Below, piece after piece: positions 6,651 through 14,137 of a stretch of 27,863 nt of DNA. This DNA is from a virus. Where the stretch lies: IMG/VR virus record IMGVR_UViG_3300048791_000073, positions 1-27,863 of that record. One strand, given 5' to 3'. The position numbers were made by a program, and so were the translations under genes. The number at the start of each line of letters is the position of its first letter. Position 1 is the first letter of the stretch. The notes beneath the pieces are model-generated. The model saw only the letters and a program-made list of their open reading frames with translations. It made no database searches and was not told the origin of the DNA.

Positions 6651-6874
6651 CCTGCTCGAATGACTTTCTTGAGGGTTTAACTTTCAAAGTTGCTTGTGAA
6701 CTTATTCGTCTAAAAGGTTGGCAGCTTGTGCCAGTATTAAGTGCTAATGTCTTTGAGTTTCATGGCTCGACGTATGAGGTAATATGGAAAGGTGCAAGTG
6801 TAAGAAGCATTGTTAAAGATGGCGAGGAGATAAACTGGCACGAATTGCCGGAACAGTTGAAAGGATTACTTTGA
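6581..6874 (+). CDS. Hypothetical protein (97 aa)
   Basis: 97 aa, overlapping the end of the methyltransferase gene by 70 nt in another frame. Here the 97-aa frame looks more protein-like, so the methyltransferase probably lost an earlier stop. The protein has a C-x-x-C (LCITC, residues ~22-25), then a mixed alpha/beta stretch (FKVACELIRLKGWQLVPV, FHGSTYEVIWKG) that could be a small alpha-beta fold. No domain recognised. Its TGA overlaps the TTG start of the polymerase (TTGA, 6871-6874). Confidence 0.6.
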   Translation: MSNYQIITPKRKHTLTEDGGLCITCSNDFLEGLTFKVACELIRLKGWQLVPVLSANVFEFHGSTYEVIWKGASVRSIVKDGEEINWHELPEQLKGLL

Positions 6875-9558
6875 ACATAGCAAATCGTTTCCCCACCCAA
6901 CACAGCAACCTCCGTATTGCCCTTATTGGTGACTCACCCGAAAAAGATGACGTTCAATTCATGACACCTTTTAGCGGGACATCTGGACGCTTTCTTGCTG
7001 CGTTATTAAGTCGAGCAGGGATACAAAAAGAAGCCTGTTATCAAGGTTTTGTTTATCCTTCTTACTGTCAAAACATTGAAGCTGTTAATTGGGCAGGTGA
7101 CGAAATCCAAAACGGTTTATATCAGCTTTCCGTCGACATGAAGGAGTTCAAACCTAACATTGTTATCTTACTTGGTAACGTTCCGTTAAAAGCCGCTAAA
7201 GACCCGACAACACATCATCCATTAAAACCTAATTCTTTTCAATTTAAGAACTCAAAATGGCGCGGCTCATTATTTCTCGGTGTTGAGAAAAGTCCTTTTG
7301 AGGGAATTAAGTGCATAGCAACATATCACCCAGCTTACTGCTTAAGAGACTATGAAACAACTCCAATGCTCCAGTTCGACCTTAGAAAAGCGGTGCGTGA
7401 AGCATTTACGCCGCTCCTTACGCTCCCTCAACGAAAACTACGAGTTACTTTATCAGAACCAGAACTTATTTTCGAACTACGACGAATCAGAAACGAAAAA
7501 ATTAATGTCGCAATTGACATTGAAGGCGGAATTGACACAATGTCTTGCATATCTTTTGCAACGTCCGAAACAGAAGCCTTCATTGTTGCCTTTGACAAAG
7601 CCTCAACAGAAATCTGGCGTGAAGTCGCATTAACCCTTGAAGATTCTTATGTTCCTAAAATACTACAAAATGCTCTTTACGATAGGTTTGTTCTCCATTA
7701 TAGTTATGGTATTAGGGTTCGTGGTGTTACCCACGATACCATGCTTAAACATTGGGAACTCTATCCCGAACTTGAAAAATCCCTCGGAGTCCAAGCAAGC
7801 ATTTATACCGACGAGCCTTACTATAAGTTCGAACGAAAGTCCGGCGATGACGATACTTTCTACCGATATTGCTGTAAAGATAGCGCAATCACGCTTGAAA
7901 TCTCAAATAAACTCGACTCCTTCCTTAGTGACAATCGAAGTTTGGAACACTACAAGCTTAACGTTAAATTGCTCAACCCGATTTTATACATGGAATTACG
8001 TGGTATTAAATACGATGTTGATGGCGCAGCAAAACGACGACAAGACTTACTAAACCAGTTATTCGTCGCCCAAGCCCAACTAAACGGCATGACAGGTCAC
8101 GGGTTTTCGTGGACAAAAGGAATAGATGAAATCAAGAACAAAGCGCGGGAAATCATGTGGCGGAAGGACGGGAAAGCTCCCCTTAAACCCTATGTTAATT
8201 CCGTTGCACGCCTTCACACCCTTTTGGCAAGCGTATCTCCTGGGCCAGCCGTCCTTGGCGAAATCGAAGACCTTTGTGAAACGTCGTTAAACGTTGGCTC
8301 GGCTAAACAATTTCAACATTACTTATATGAAATCCTCAAATTGCCAGTCCAGATGTCGAACGTCCGTGGACAAGAACCACACCCTACCTCAGACTACGAA
8401 GCACTGCTCAAGCTCTCAAGATGGTGCACGCAAAACAAGCACGAACAAGGATTTGCTGTTTGCCAAAAAGCTATTGAAATACGTGCTCTCCAAACACGGC
8501 AATCCATGTTGGCAATTTCCGCAGATAAAGACGGACGTATACGGTGTGGCTATAACCTTGTGGGTTCCAATACTGGTCGTATCACATGCTATGAATCTCC
8601 AACGGGTTCAGGTTACAATCTGCAAACCATCCCGAACTACACCAACATCAAAGAAGCCCCTGGTGGTGTCTTGGGAGACCGTGACTTGTTCCTCGCGGAC
8701 AACGGTTACTACATCTTCCAGTGTGACCTTAGTGGAGCAGACGGATGGACAGTGGCGGCGTATAGTGCAATGCTTGGTGACTCGACTATGCTCGACGATT
8801 ACAAAGCGGGAATCAGCCCGTTCAAAATCCTTACCCTTATGCTTCGGGGGTTACAAGTCTCAGGAGACCGACAAGAACTATCGCAACAGGTTAAAGTTAT
8901 TGGCAAAGACGACTGGGACAGGTTTGCGTGCAAGCGAGTCCAACATGGCGGCAGCTATCTCGAAGGCGGTTTAACCATTAGCCGTAACATCCTAAAGGAC
9001 TCCGAAGGCAAACTTTATATGACGCCGAAAGAATGTGACGTTTTGAAAGAATTCTTTTTCAAACGTTATTGGGGTGTTCGTAAGTGGCATGATTGGATTG
9101 CACGCCGACTAAAGGAATCTTCAACTTTAACAATGGCTTCTGGACACAAGCGACAATTCTTTGGTCGACCGGAAGAAGTTTTAACAAAAGCGGTAGCGGC
9201 AGAACCTCAACATAACACAACATATGCAACAAACCTCGCAATGTGGAGATTGTGGACAGATAGTGACAATCGCGTGCCCAATTTGTCAAGACGAACAAAT
9301 GGCAATAATCAATCCACCAGTGATAGAGTTACTATGCCTGCAATGCGGAACGTGGTTCAATCCTTACGAATCGAACCCCTCCACCAAGTCCATGACGCGC
9401 TTATTGGTGAGTTTAGAAAAACAGAAACTGAATGGGCTAAAGTTAAAATTAAAGAATACTTCAATAACACTTTACAAATCGCCGGTCAATCTATTGTTAT
9501 ACCCTTTGAAGGTGGTTATGGAACTTCTTGGGGTTCACTTGAACAAGGTAAAATATGA
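6871..9558 (+). CDS. polA: Family A DNA polymerase with N-terminal UDG-like domain
   Basis: 895 aa, replicative polymerase. Residues ~14-165 resemble the uracil-DNA glycosylase superfamily: GDSPEKDD (20-27), PFSGTSGRFL, VILLGNVP and YHPAY (His153). A similar fusion is, to my memory, known in SPO1-type phage polymerases. The 3'-5' exonuclease motifs are D216-x-E218, D271 (NALYDRF) and D337 (YCCKDSA). Palm and fingers: motif A D619 (CDLSGAD), motif B around K688 (CKRVQHGGSYLEGG), motif C H841-D842-A843. The usual Glu of HDE is Ala843. The start is TTG on a TTGA overlap with the previous gene. Between ~800 and 832 there is an extra segment that encodes a zinc-ribbon-like sequence in the +1 frame. 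Confidence 0.92.
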   Translation: MNIANRFPTQHSNLRIALIGDSPEKDDVQFMTPFSGTSGRFLAALLSRAGIQKEACYQGFVYPSYCQNIEAVNWAGDEIQNGLYQLSVDMKEFKPNIVILLGNVPLKAAKDPTTHHPLKPNSFQFKNSKWRGSLFLGVEKSPFEGIKCIATYHPAYCLRDYETTPMLQFDLRKAVREAFTPLLTLPQRKLRVTLSEPELIFELRRIRNEKINVAIDIEGGIDTMSCISFATSETEAFIVAFDKASTEIWREVALTLEDSYVPKILQNALYDRFVLHYSYGIRVRGVTHDTMLKHWELYPELEKSLGVQASIYTDEPYYKFERKSGDDDTFYRYCCKDSAITLEISNKLDSFLSDNRSLEHYKLNVKLLNPILYMELRGIKYDVDGAAKRRQDLLNQLFVAQAQLNGMTGHGFSWTKGIDEIKNKAREIMWRKDGKAPLKPYVNSVARLHTLLASVSPGPAVLGEIEDLCETSLNVGSAKQFQHYLYEILKLPVQMSNVRGQEPHPTSDYEALLKLSRWCTQNKHEQGFAVCQKAIEIRALQTRQSMLAISADKDGRIRCGYNLVGSNTGRITCYESPTGSGYNLQTIPNYTNIKEAPGGVLGDRDLFLADNGYYIFQCDLSGADGWTVAAYSAMLGDSTMLDDYKAGISPFKILTLMLRGLQVSGDRQELSQQVKVIGKDDWDRFACKRVQHGGSYLEGGLTISRNILKDSEGKLYMTPKECDVLKEFFFKRYWGVRKWHDWIARRLKESSTLTMASGHKRQFFGRPEEVLTKAVAAEPQHNTTYATNLAMWRLWTDSDNRVPNLSRRTNGNNQSTSDRVTMPAMRNVVQSLRIEPLHQVHDALIGEFRKTETEWAKVKIKEYFNNTLQIAGQSIVIPFEGGYGTSWGSLEQGKI

Positions 9559-9577
9559 TGGAATACGTTATTACTAA
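9224..9577 (+). CDS. Possible overlapping CxxC-rich frame inside polA
   Basis: An open frame (+1 to the polymerase) of 117 codons. Its first ~50 residues hold three CxxC pairs in zinc-ribbon-like order: CGDCG, ACPICQDEQ, then after ~18 residues CLQCGTWFNPYE. The CPIC...CLQCG part falls exactly where the polymerase frame carries an unusual ~30-residue Asn/Ser/Arg-rich segment. The remaining ~65 residues are Lys/Leu-rich and look like shadow translation of the polymerase. It could be a nested gene, the remains of an inserted zinc-ribbon fragment, or chance. Confidence 0.25.
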   Translation: MQQTSQCGDCGQIVTIACPICQDEQMAIINPPVIELLCLQCGTWFNPYESNPSTKSMTRLLVSLEKQKLNGLKLKLKNTSITLYKSPVNLLLYPLKVVMELLGVHLNKVKYDGIRYY

Positions 9578-9692
9578 TGTCATTATTCCAATGCCCACGA
9601 ACGACCACCAAAAGAAAATGGAATGGTCTTGGCGCATGAGTTTTTACTTTCAGCAGTTCAAAAAAGGAAACTTAAATAAAGGCAAAATATGA
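9555..9692 (+). CDS. Hypothetical 45-aa protein
   Basis: A 46-codon frame joined by ATGA overlaps to polA (9555-9558) and to the next gene (9689-9692); this double coupling makes it a convincing gene. It begins MMEYVITNVIIPMPTND, continues with KMEWSWRMSFYFQQFKKG and ends basic. Aromatic residues are frequent. No domain recognised and no clear membrane segment. Confidence 0.6.
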   Translation: MMEYVITNVIIPMPTNDHQKKMEWSWRMSFYFQQFKKGNLNKGKI

Positions 9693-9883
9693 GACTAACT
9701 TTATCTCAACTGATAAAAGACTTAAAAGACTGCAACCCTAACATGGAAGCGGCTGTTGTTTTCAAACCTGGTCGTTCTTTTACTAATAAAAAAGGACGTT
9801 ATGTCTCTTTTTCAGAAGTGCGTGAATACAAAAGAGTCTATTCTCGTCATCCACTACAAATAGTTATAGAACTAGAAGATTAA
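9689..9883 (+). CDS. Hypothetical protein (64 aa)
   Basis: 64 aa, basic, alpha then beta: MRLTLSQLIKDLKDC then AAVVFKPG and, near the end, PLQIVIELED. The N-terminal L-x-x-L-I-x-x-L-x-x-x-N-P pattern is common in small phage proteins of unknown role located near DNA-metabolism genes. Starts on an ATGA overlap; the ligase start follows its stop by three bases. Confidence 0.6.
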   Translation: MRLTLSQLIKDLKDCNPNMEAAVVFKPGRSFTNKKGRYVSFSEVREYKRVYSRHPLQIVIELED

Positions 9884-9886
9884 CAT

Positions 9887-10849
9887 ATGAAACACCAATC
9901 CGTCCTTAAAGGTCCTAATGAAATACTTCCTTTCGACCATCCTACAATTCGCTACCCCCAACTCGCCTCGACTAAATTCGACGGTTTTCGTTGCTTGAAT
10001 TTGTGTGGAGAACAACTCTTATCCCCTGCATTAAAACCCGTTCGTAATCATAACCTTACTAACCATCTTCAAAACTTTCTTACTTATTGTTTTAATAACC
10101 GTCTTGTAACTGACGGTGAAATCTGGTCACCAAAAAGAAAATTTCACGAAGATGTGAAAGAAGAAGGTATTAGTTCTATCCTCACCACCCACACAAGAGA
10201 AATTCCCGACGATATTGGTTATTACATCTTCGACTTTATGACAGAAGAAGAATGGGATAACAACACGGAGCAACCTTTTATTAAAAGGTATCTTAACTAT
10301 AAACAAACACTTCTTGGCTTTCCTCACATTCATCTTGTAGAACAATGGCATATAACTAATCCTATCGAGGCTGAACATTTTTTTACTGGCCAACTCGACC
10401 TTGGTCACGAGGGAATGATTTTAAGACAACCAAGTGCCGGATATAAACATGGTCGAGCAACAGAAAATCAAGACTTCATTTGGAAGTTCAAAGAATTTAT
10501 TACACAAGATGCAATGATTGTAGGAATTGAAGAACAAATGAAGTTAAAAGAAGGTGTTGAACGAACAAGAGATTCTCGTGGTTACCTCGAACGCCGCTTT
10601 GAACAAGAACTTTACGAACCAGCAGGTAAGGTTGGAGCTTTTATTGTGCAACAAGAAGGACAAGAGTTTAAGGTCAAACCTGGCAAAGGACACAATGATT
10701 ATATTAAAACCTCGTGGTTTCAAGACTGGATGCAGTTTCCCGAAAAATGGAAAGGAACGCATATTGAGTTTAAGTTCATGCCTCATGGTTCTAAAAATAA
10801 ACCCCGCATCGGTTCGCTTGTTCGCTTTCGTCCTGACCTTGATATTTAA
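9887..10849 (+). CDS. ATP-dependent DNA ligase
   Basis: 320 aa, the size of T7-type minimal ligases. Nucleotidyltransferase motifs are in order: motif I K30-FDGFR (Lys30 accepts AMP), a later DGEIW, motif III GYYIFDFM, motif IV HEGMILRQP, motif V FIWKFKEF. The C-terminal ~100 residues form the OB-fold, ending KPRIGSLVRFRPDLDI. It seals nicks during phage replication and recombination. The start follows gattaacat with no Shine-Dalgarno. The stop is 30 bases before the helicase start, and the repeated 22-nt element lies in that gap. Confidence 0.93.
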   Translation: MKHQSVLKGPNEILPFDHPTIRYPQLASTKFDGFRCLNLCGEQLLSPALKPVRNHNLTNHLQNFLTYCFNNRLVTDGEIWSPKRKFHEDVKEEGISSILTTHTREIPDDIGYYIFDFMTEEEWDNNTEQPFIKRYLNYKQTLLGFPHIHLVEQWHITNPIEAEHFFTGQLDLGHEGMILRQPSAGYKHGRATENQDFIWKFKEFITQDAMIVGIEEQMKLKEGVERTRDSRGYLERRFEQELYEPAGKVGAFIVQQEGQEFKVKPGKGHNDYIKTSWFQDWMQFPEKWKGTHIEFKFMPHGSKNKPRIGSLVRFRPDLDI

Positions 10850-10857
10850 GTAAATCT

Positions 10858-10879
10858 TGTTAAGAATCTAAACAAAACT
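10858..10879 (+). promoter_or_regulatory. Repeated dyad element, copy 2 (before helicase)
   Basis: TGTTAAGAATCTAAAC followed by AAAACT ends directly at the helicase ATG (10880). It is the reference copy: 21 of 22 bases identical to the copy inside the 2,024-aa gene. The core GTTAAGAATCTAAAC is an imperfect 15-bp dyad centred on the AAT. Confidence 0.7.
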
Positions 10880-12118
10880 ATGAGCTATTTAGCTGATTAT
10901 TTATACTACTTCTCTGGCACAGAAGTTCCTACTGAGTATGCCTACTGGTCTGGCTTATCAATTCTAGGCCACGTTCTAGGTCGCAAGTGCTGGATTAAGC
11001 ATGGTGACTATTTTAAGTTCACCGGCGCAATCTTTGTAACTCTTGTTGGCGAAGCTGGTTCTGGAAAAAATACAGGCTTAAGCGTTAATAAAAGAATAAT
11101 GCTTAAAAGTTTTCCAGAATACTTAATCTCTGCGTCGATACAAAGTCGTGAAGACATTGCGTGGCAAATGGGAGAAGATAATGCAAAATCTCTAAAAACA
11201 TGGAAAGATAAAAAAGGCCTGATACAACAATTTCGTCCTTTCTATATTCTTAATAACGAACTAGCTTCGTTTTTATCAGTTGACAAGGTTCGTATGGTTG
11301 AGTTCCTAACTGAGGTTTTCGATGGTGAAGACTTCAGCACAGGATTCAAAAAGGACCGAAAGGACGACCCAACACGAAAGCAATGGTTTTCTGACCCACA
11401 TGTTTCCCTTCTTGTGGGAGCTGTTCCATCTTTCTTTATGGACTCATTAAGAATGGATTTGTTCTCACGGGGACTTGGTCGTCGAATGATTATTGTAAAT
11501 GCTAGTAGAACAAAGTGTCTACCAAATCCCAAGTTTCCTCCGGGTGCCGAGGACGCTTTAGCGCGTGCCGTTATTCATCTAAAGCACGCAGAGAAGTTTG
11601 TTGGTGAGGTAAAACTAGGTCGCCAAGCAACGGCTTGGTGGGAAACTTGGTATCAAAACCATCGAAACAATCGTCCTCTTGACCCTATTTTAAGTCAGTT
11701 TTGGGTAACTGAACCAATGCAAGTATTAAAACTCGGCTTACTTCTTAACCGATGTGAGTTCCCTTTTAAGCCTGAACTTGAAGACGCACATCTTATCGGC
11801 GCAGCAGACTTGCTTGAAAGACTTAAACCAAATATTGTCCGCTTAACCAGTGGAATAGGTCGTAATGAACTTGCTGGCATTGGAGCGCAGCTACTTGAGT
11901 TTATCGAACGAACTGGCGGGATGCAGACAGAGGTTAACATCTTAAAATACTTTCGACGCTATGCCCGTGACCCAGAGTTTATGGAAATTATTAACTCTTA
12001 TATTAAAACTGGCGAACTTATTATATCCAAAGGAAAGAAACAAGGAGAAACTATTGAGCGGATGTTTTACTTTACACCAGAAGGTTATGAAGCATGGAAG
12101 AAAGGACAGGGAAAGTAA
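10880..12118 (+). CDS. DUF3987-type replicative helicase-like ATPase
   Basis: 412 aa. The P-loop is at residues 57-65 (GEAGSGKNT, Lys63). The residue after Lys is Asn rather than the usual Thr/Ser. A Walker-B-like strand follows at FYILNNELASF, then HVSLLVGAVPSFF and LFSRGLGRRMIIV with candidate arginine fingers. The N-terminus (YAYWSGLSILGHVLGRKCWI) and overall order match the DUF3987 proteins that stand in for replicative helicases in many phages. The C-terminal ~100 residues look like a winged-helix domain (ELIISKGKKQGETIERMFYF). No primase domain is present. Last gene of the + block; a terminator follows. Confidence 0.75.
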   Translation: MSYLADYLYYFSGTEVPTEYAYWSGLSILGHVLGRKCWIKHGDYFKFTGAIFVTLVGEAGSGKNTGLSVNKRIMLKSFPEYLISASIQSREDIAWQMGEDNAKSLKTWKDKKGLIQQFRPFYILNNELASFLSVDKVRMVEFLTEVFDGEDFSTGFKKDRKDDPTRKQWFSDPHVSLLVGAVPSFFMDSLRMDLFSRGLGRRMIIVNASRTKCLPNPKFPPGAEDALARAVIHLKHAEKFVGEVKLGRQATAWWETWYQNHRNNRPLDPILSQFWVTEPMQVLKLGLLLNRCEFPFKPELEDAHLIGAADLLERLKPNIVRLTSGIGRNELAGIGAQLLEFIERTGGMQTEVNILKYFRRYARDPEFMEIINSYIKTGELIISKGKKQGETIERMFYFTPEGYEAWKKGQGK

Positions 12119-12269
12119 GTTTACGCTCGATATAGGCTATTCTGATTTTTCGTGACAGATATATCGGAAAAGCAATCAAAGCAGCGGGTGCTTAAAAGGC
12201 AACGATAAAGATAAGGCAATGCCTTTTTTAGCTCCACAGCCAAAAAGAGAAATAGCGTAAAAGCGTAGC
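12119..12269. other. Convergent intergenic region
   Basis: Gap between the end of the + block and the last gene of the - block. CGATATA (12128-12134) and TATATCG (12160-12166) form a 7-bp inverted repeat with a 25-nt loop. The terminator-like AAGGC-AAT-GCCTT with T-tract lies at 12213-12229. No tRNA or coding sequence is visible. Confidence 0.6.
12213..12229 (+). terminator. Intrinsic terminator after the + block
   Basis: AAGGC (12213-12217), loop AAT, GCCTT (12221-12225) followed by further Ts. An upstream AAAAGGC at 12194-12200 can pair with the same right arm to give an alternative longer hairpin. Correctly placed ~95 bases after the helicase stop. On the - strand the same hairpin lacks a good T-tract. 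Confidence 0.6.
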
Positions 12270-12449
12270 TTAACCCCTCCCACGCCAATTCAAATGATGC
12301 TGTTGTTTCTTGCTAACAATCCTATTTCTCGGTTGTGTATTAAACATAATGTTACATGCCTTATTATGAAATAATAACCCTTGGATACGTAGGAACTTAT
12401 CTACATCCATGTTGATTAACCTTTTACAACCTGAACATTGAATAGTCAT
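12270..12449 (-). CDS. Small CxxC protein (59 aa), third gene of the PSD operon
   Basis: A 59-aa frame starting on an ATGA overlap with the stop of the decarboxylase gene (12446-12449). It begins MTIQCSGCKRLINMDVDKFL; a third Cys follows at residue 32 (HNKACNIMF) and the C-terminus is basic, rich in Arg, Lys, His and Gln. CxxC followed later by H/C suggests a small zinc-binding fold, but a fourth ligand is not obvious. The coupled start and fit to the gap argue for a real gene. Its position places it with the amidinotransferase and decarboxylase; no function is assignable. Confidence 0.55.
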   Translation of the reverse strand: MTIQCSGCKRLINMDVDKFLRIQGLLFHNKACNIMFNTQPRNRIVSKKQQHHLNWRGRG

Positions 12450-13183
12450 TTTACGTCGTATGCTCCAATATCCTTTACCCTTACTAAAGCATCCACTCCC
12501 GCTACCACATGGTGATTTACTTTTGCAAGGACTTCGTAACGTTCTTCATTTGCTTTCAGTGGAATTACTAAATCAACTTGACTTCCAAATCGCACAATCC
12601 CAAACCGTTCTCCCTGTTGCTGACATTCATAACCCCAATTTGCAATTTCATCAACGTCACGTTCTGCTACTTGAACCATGTAATAACTTGTTTTTATTTT
12701 AGGGGAATACATCCTTGTTATGCAACGCTCATTCGGGAACAAATAACCCATATCGTCAGGATGACTCCCCTTCCCGTGCATCAAGTCATCTTGCTCAAGC
12801 ATCATTGAAAAGTTATGAGTGAATAAATACGGAGTCTTATGAACCTCGGACAGATACCCTGCTGTGGGACAACGATTAACGTGAACGTCATATTCCGTCA
12901 TGTATATTCCAATACACAAAAAGTCACCTGATAAATGCTTATCATCGAGCAAGTCTTTAGGTGTGAATTTACGCCCCTTAACAACAACAATCGCTTCATC
13001 TGCTGCAACCTTTGGGTGAGCATAAATAACAATTCCGTCAGCAGGTGCAAGAAACATTTCGGGACGAAGGAACACCGGACGGAGCGGGTCACGAAAAAAT
13101 TCGACGCCATAGCGGTTACCGAGGTTTTCTTTTTTGATACGGAGAACTTCGGGAGATTTAATCCAAGTTTGTAATGGTTGCAT
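12446..13183 (-). CDS. Phosphatidylserine decarboxylase-like pyruvoyl enzyme
   Basis: 245 aa. Predicted proenzyme of the PSD family, which makes its pyruvoyl group by self-cleavage. The catalytic triad is recognisable: D49 in LAPADGIV, H101 in EYDVHVNRCPTAG, and S201 in VRFGSQVDLVIP, with cleavage expected between G200 and S201. The family N-E-R segment (FPNERCITRM, from ~149) is also present. The short length and FGS (instead of LGST) match the compact PSD type found in archaea and some bacteria. It lacks an N-terminal membrane segment. In cells PSD converts phosphatidylserine to phosphatidylethanolamine; here the substrate could differ. It starts on a TAATG junction with the amidinotransferase gene, so they are probably made together. 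Rare cargo for a phage. Confidence 0.88.
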   Translation of the reverse strand: MQPLQTWIKSPEVLRIKKENLGNRYGVEFFRDPLRPVFLRPEMFLAPADGIVIYAHPKVAADEAIVVVKGRKFTPKDLLDDKHLSGDFLCIGIYMTEYDVHVNRCPTAGYLSEVHKTPYLFTHNFSMMLEQDDLMHGKGSHPDDMGYLFPNERCITRMYSPKIKTSYYMVQVAERDVDEIANWGYECQQQGERFGIVRFGSQVDLVIPLKANEERYEVLAKVNHHVVAGVDALVRVKDIGAYDVK

Positions 13184-14112
13184 TAGAAAATATAGTTAAG
13201 GTGGCTGACAAAACAACTTAATTTAGCACCACTAGCTTCACATTCACTCAAATCAAAGTAAGTAATCTCTTTCCCAAGTTCATGACAAATCAACTCAAGA
13301 CGCTCGTTCTTATTCTTCTGGTCATCGTAGCCCTCTTCGCCACGTCGCAGGTAAGCAAGATTCGAGGAGTTGTAAAGAGCATCCTCAATTACAAGACTAT
13401 TCGCTGCGCCTGTATACGCATCGTTTTTACTGATAGGCCAGACCGTTGCAACTTTCTCAACCGCCCGAATCTGGTCTCTTTCCATTATTTCACAACACAT
13501 CATTACATTATACTCGTTCATCGGAAGAACGCTACAATCAAGATGATAGAGCACTTCATCAGTCTCCTTAATCGGTAGAATCTTACAACCAAACGTATCC
13601 ATTAACCACCTATGAGCACGAATGTCAGTTCGAAAACCATAACCACCAATGTAGATGTTGTCCCGCAAATACTTGAGTTCAGGTTCTCCTTCAAACTTGA
13701 AGGGGCATTTTACTACTTCATATCCCAACTGCGTAAGCAATTTGGCTGCAACCCACTCCTCGCCCTCACGCCCATCGGCAGTGAAGTTAGACAATACTAT
13801 AACGTTACGACCTTTAAGATGCGGAAGGAAAGCGAAGCAGTTTACATAGGTTTGGTCTTGCAACCCCTTTAGTGGTGGAAGAAGGTATGTAAGACTATTA
13901 GCTGCTAACACGTTATAAAGATTATACCACTGAGCTAAAAATTTCGGTCTATTTATCTCTTGCGTAGCTAACTCCTCCATTGTCTTGTTGTTCTTAATCT
14001 TATTATCAACAAAAGCGGGTGGACACATCACCATCACTGAATATGGATATTCACTCGGCGTCTTCGGCATCCACTTGGGGGATGCTTCGTTGTTATTATT
14101 TTCTTTAGGCAT
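13183..14112 (-). CDS. Amidinotransferase/DDAH-family guanidino-modifying enzyme
   Basis: 309 aa. Matches the pentein-fold amidinotransferase/DDAH/arginine deiminase superfamily along its length: LQDQTYVNCFAF (residues 84-95, family PD-x-x-x-x-N), REGEEW, FEGEPEL (140-146, at the usual E-G-G-D site but changed), GGYGFRTD (156-163), the His motif YHLDCSVLP (H190, D192) and a C-terminal SGAKLSCF (catalytic Cys300). These enzymes form a covalent Cys-amidino intermediate and either transfer the amidino group to an amine or hydrolyse it. Transferase versus hydrolase cannot be decided by eye. First gene of the three-gene operon, preceded by the repeated dyad element; its TAA shares a base with the PSD ATG. 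Confidence 0.8.
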   Translation of the reverse strand: MPKENNNNEASPKWMPKTPSEYPYSVMVMCPPAFVDNKIKNNKTMEELATQEINRPKFLAQWYNLYNVLAANSLTYLLPPLKGLQDQTYVNCFAFLPHLKGRNVIVLSNFTADGREGEEWVAAKLLTQLGYEVVKCPFKFEGEPELKYLRDNIYIGGYGFRTDIRAHRWLMDTFGCKILPIKETDEVLYHLDCSVLPMNEYNVMMCCEIMERDQIRAVEKVATVWPISKNDAYTGAANSLVIEDALYNSSNLAYLRRGEEGYDDQKNKNERLELICHELGKEITYFDLSECEASGAKLSCFVSHLNYIF

Positions 14113-14115
14113 AAA

Positions 14116-14137
14116 TGTTTTGTTTAGAATCTAATCA
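14116..14137 (-). promoter_or_regulatory. Repeated dyad element, copy 3 (before amidinotransferase)
   Basis: On the - strand TGATTAGATTCTAAAC followed by AAAACA, three bases before the ATG at 14112. It begins exactly with the TGA stop of the 2,024-aa gene. The core TTAGATTCTAA is a perfect 11-bp palindrome around its central base. Confidence 0.7.

Noticed and set aside
12119-12269. Possible tRNA or small RNA in the convergent gap
   Set aside because: No cloverleaf or T-loop signature was found; only the terminator and a weak inverted repeat are seen.
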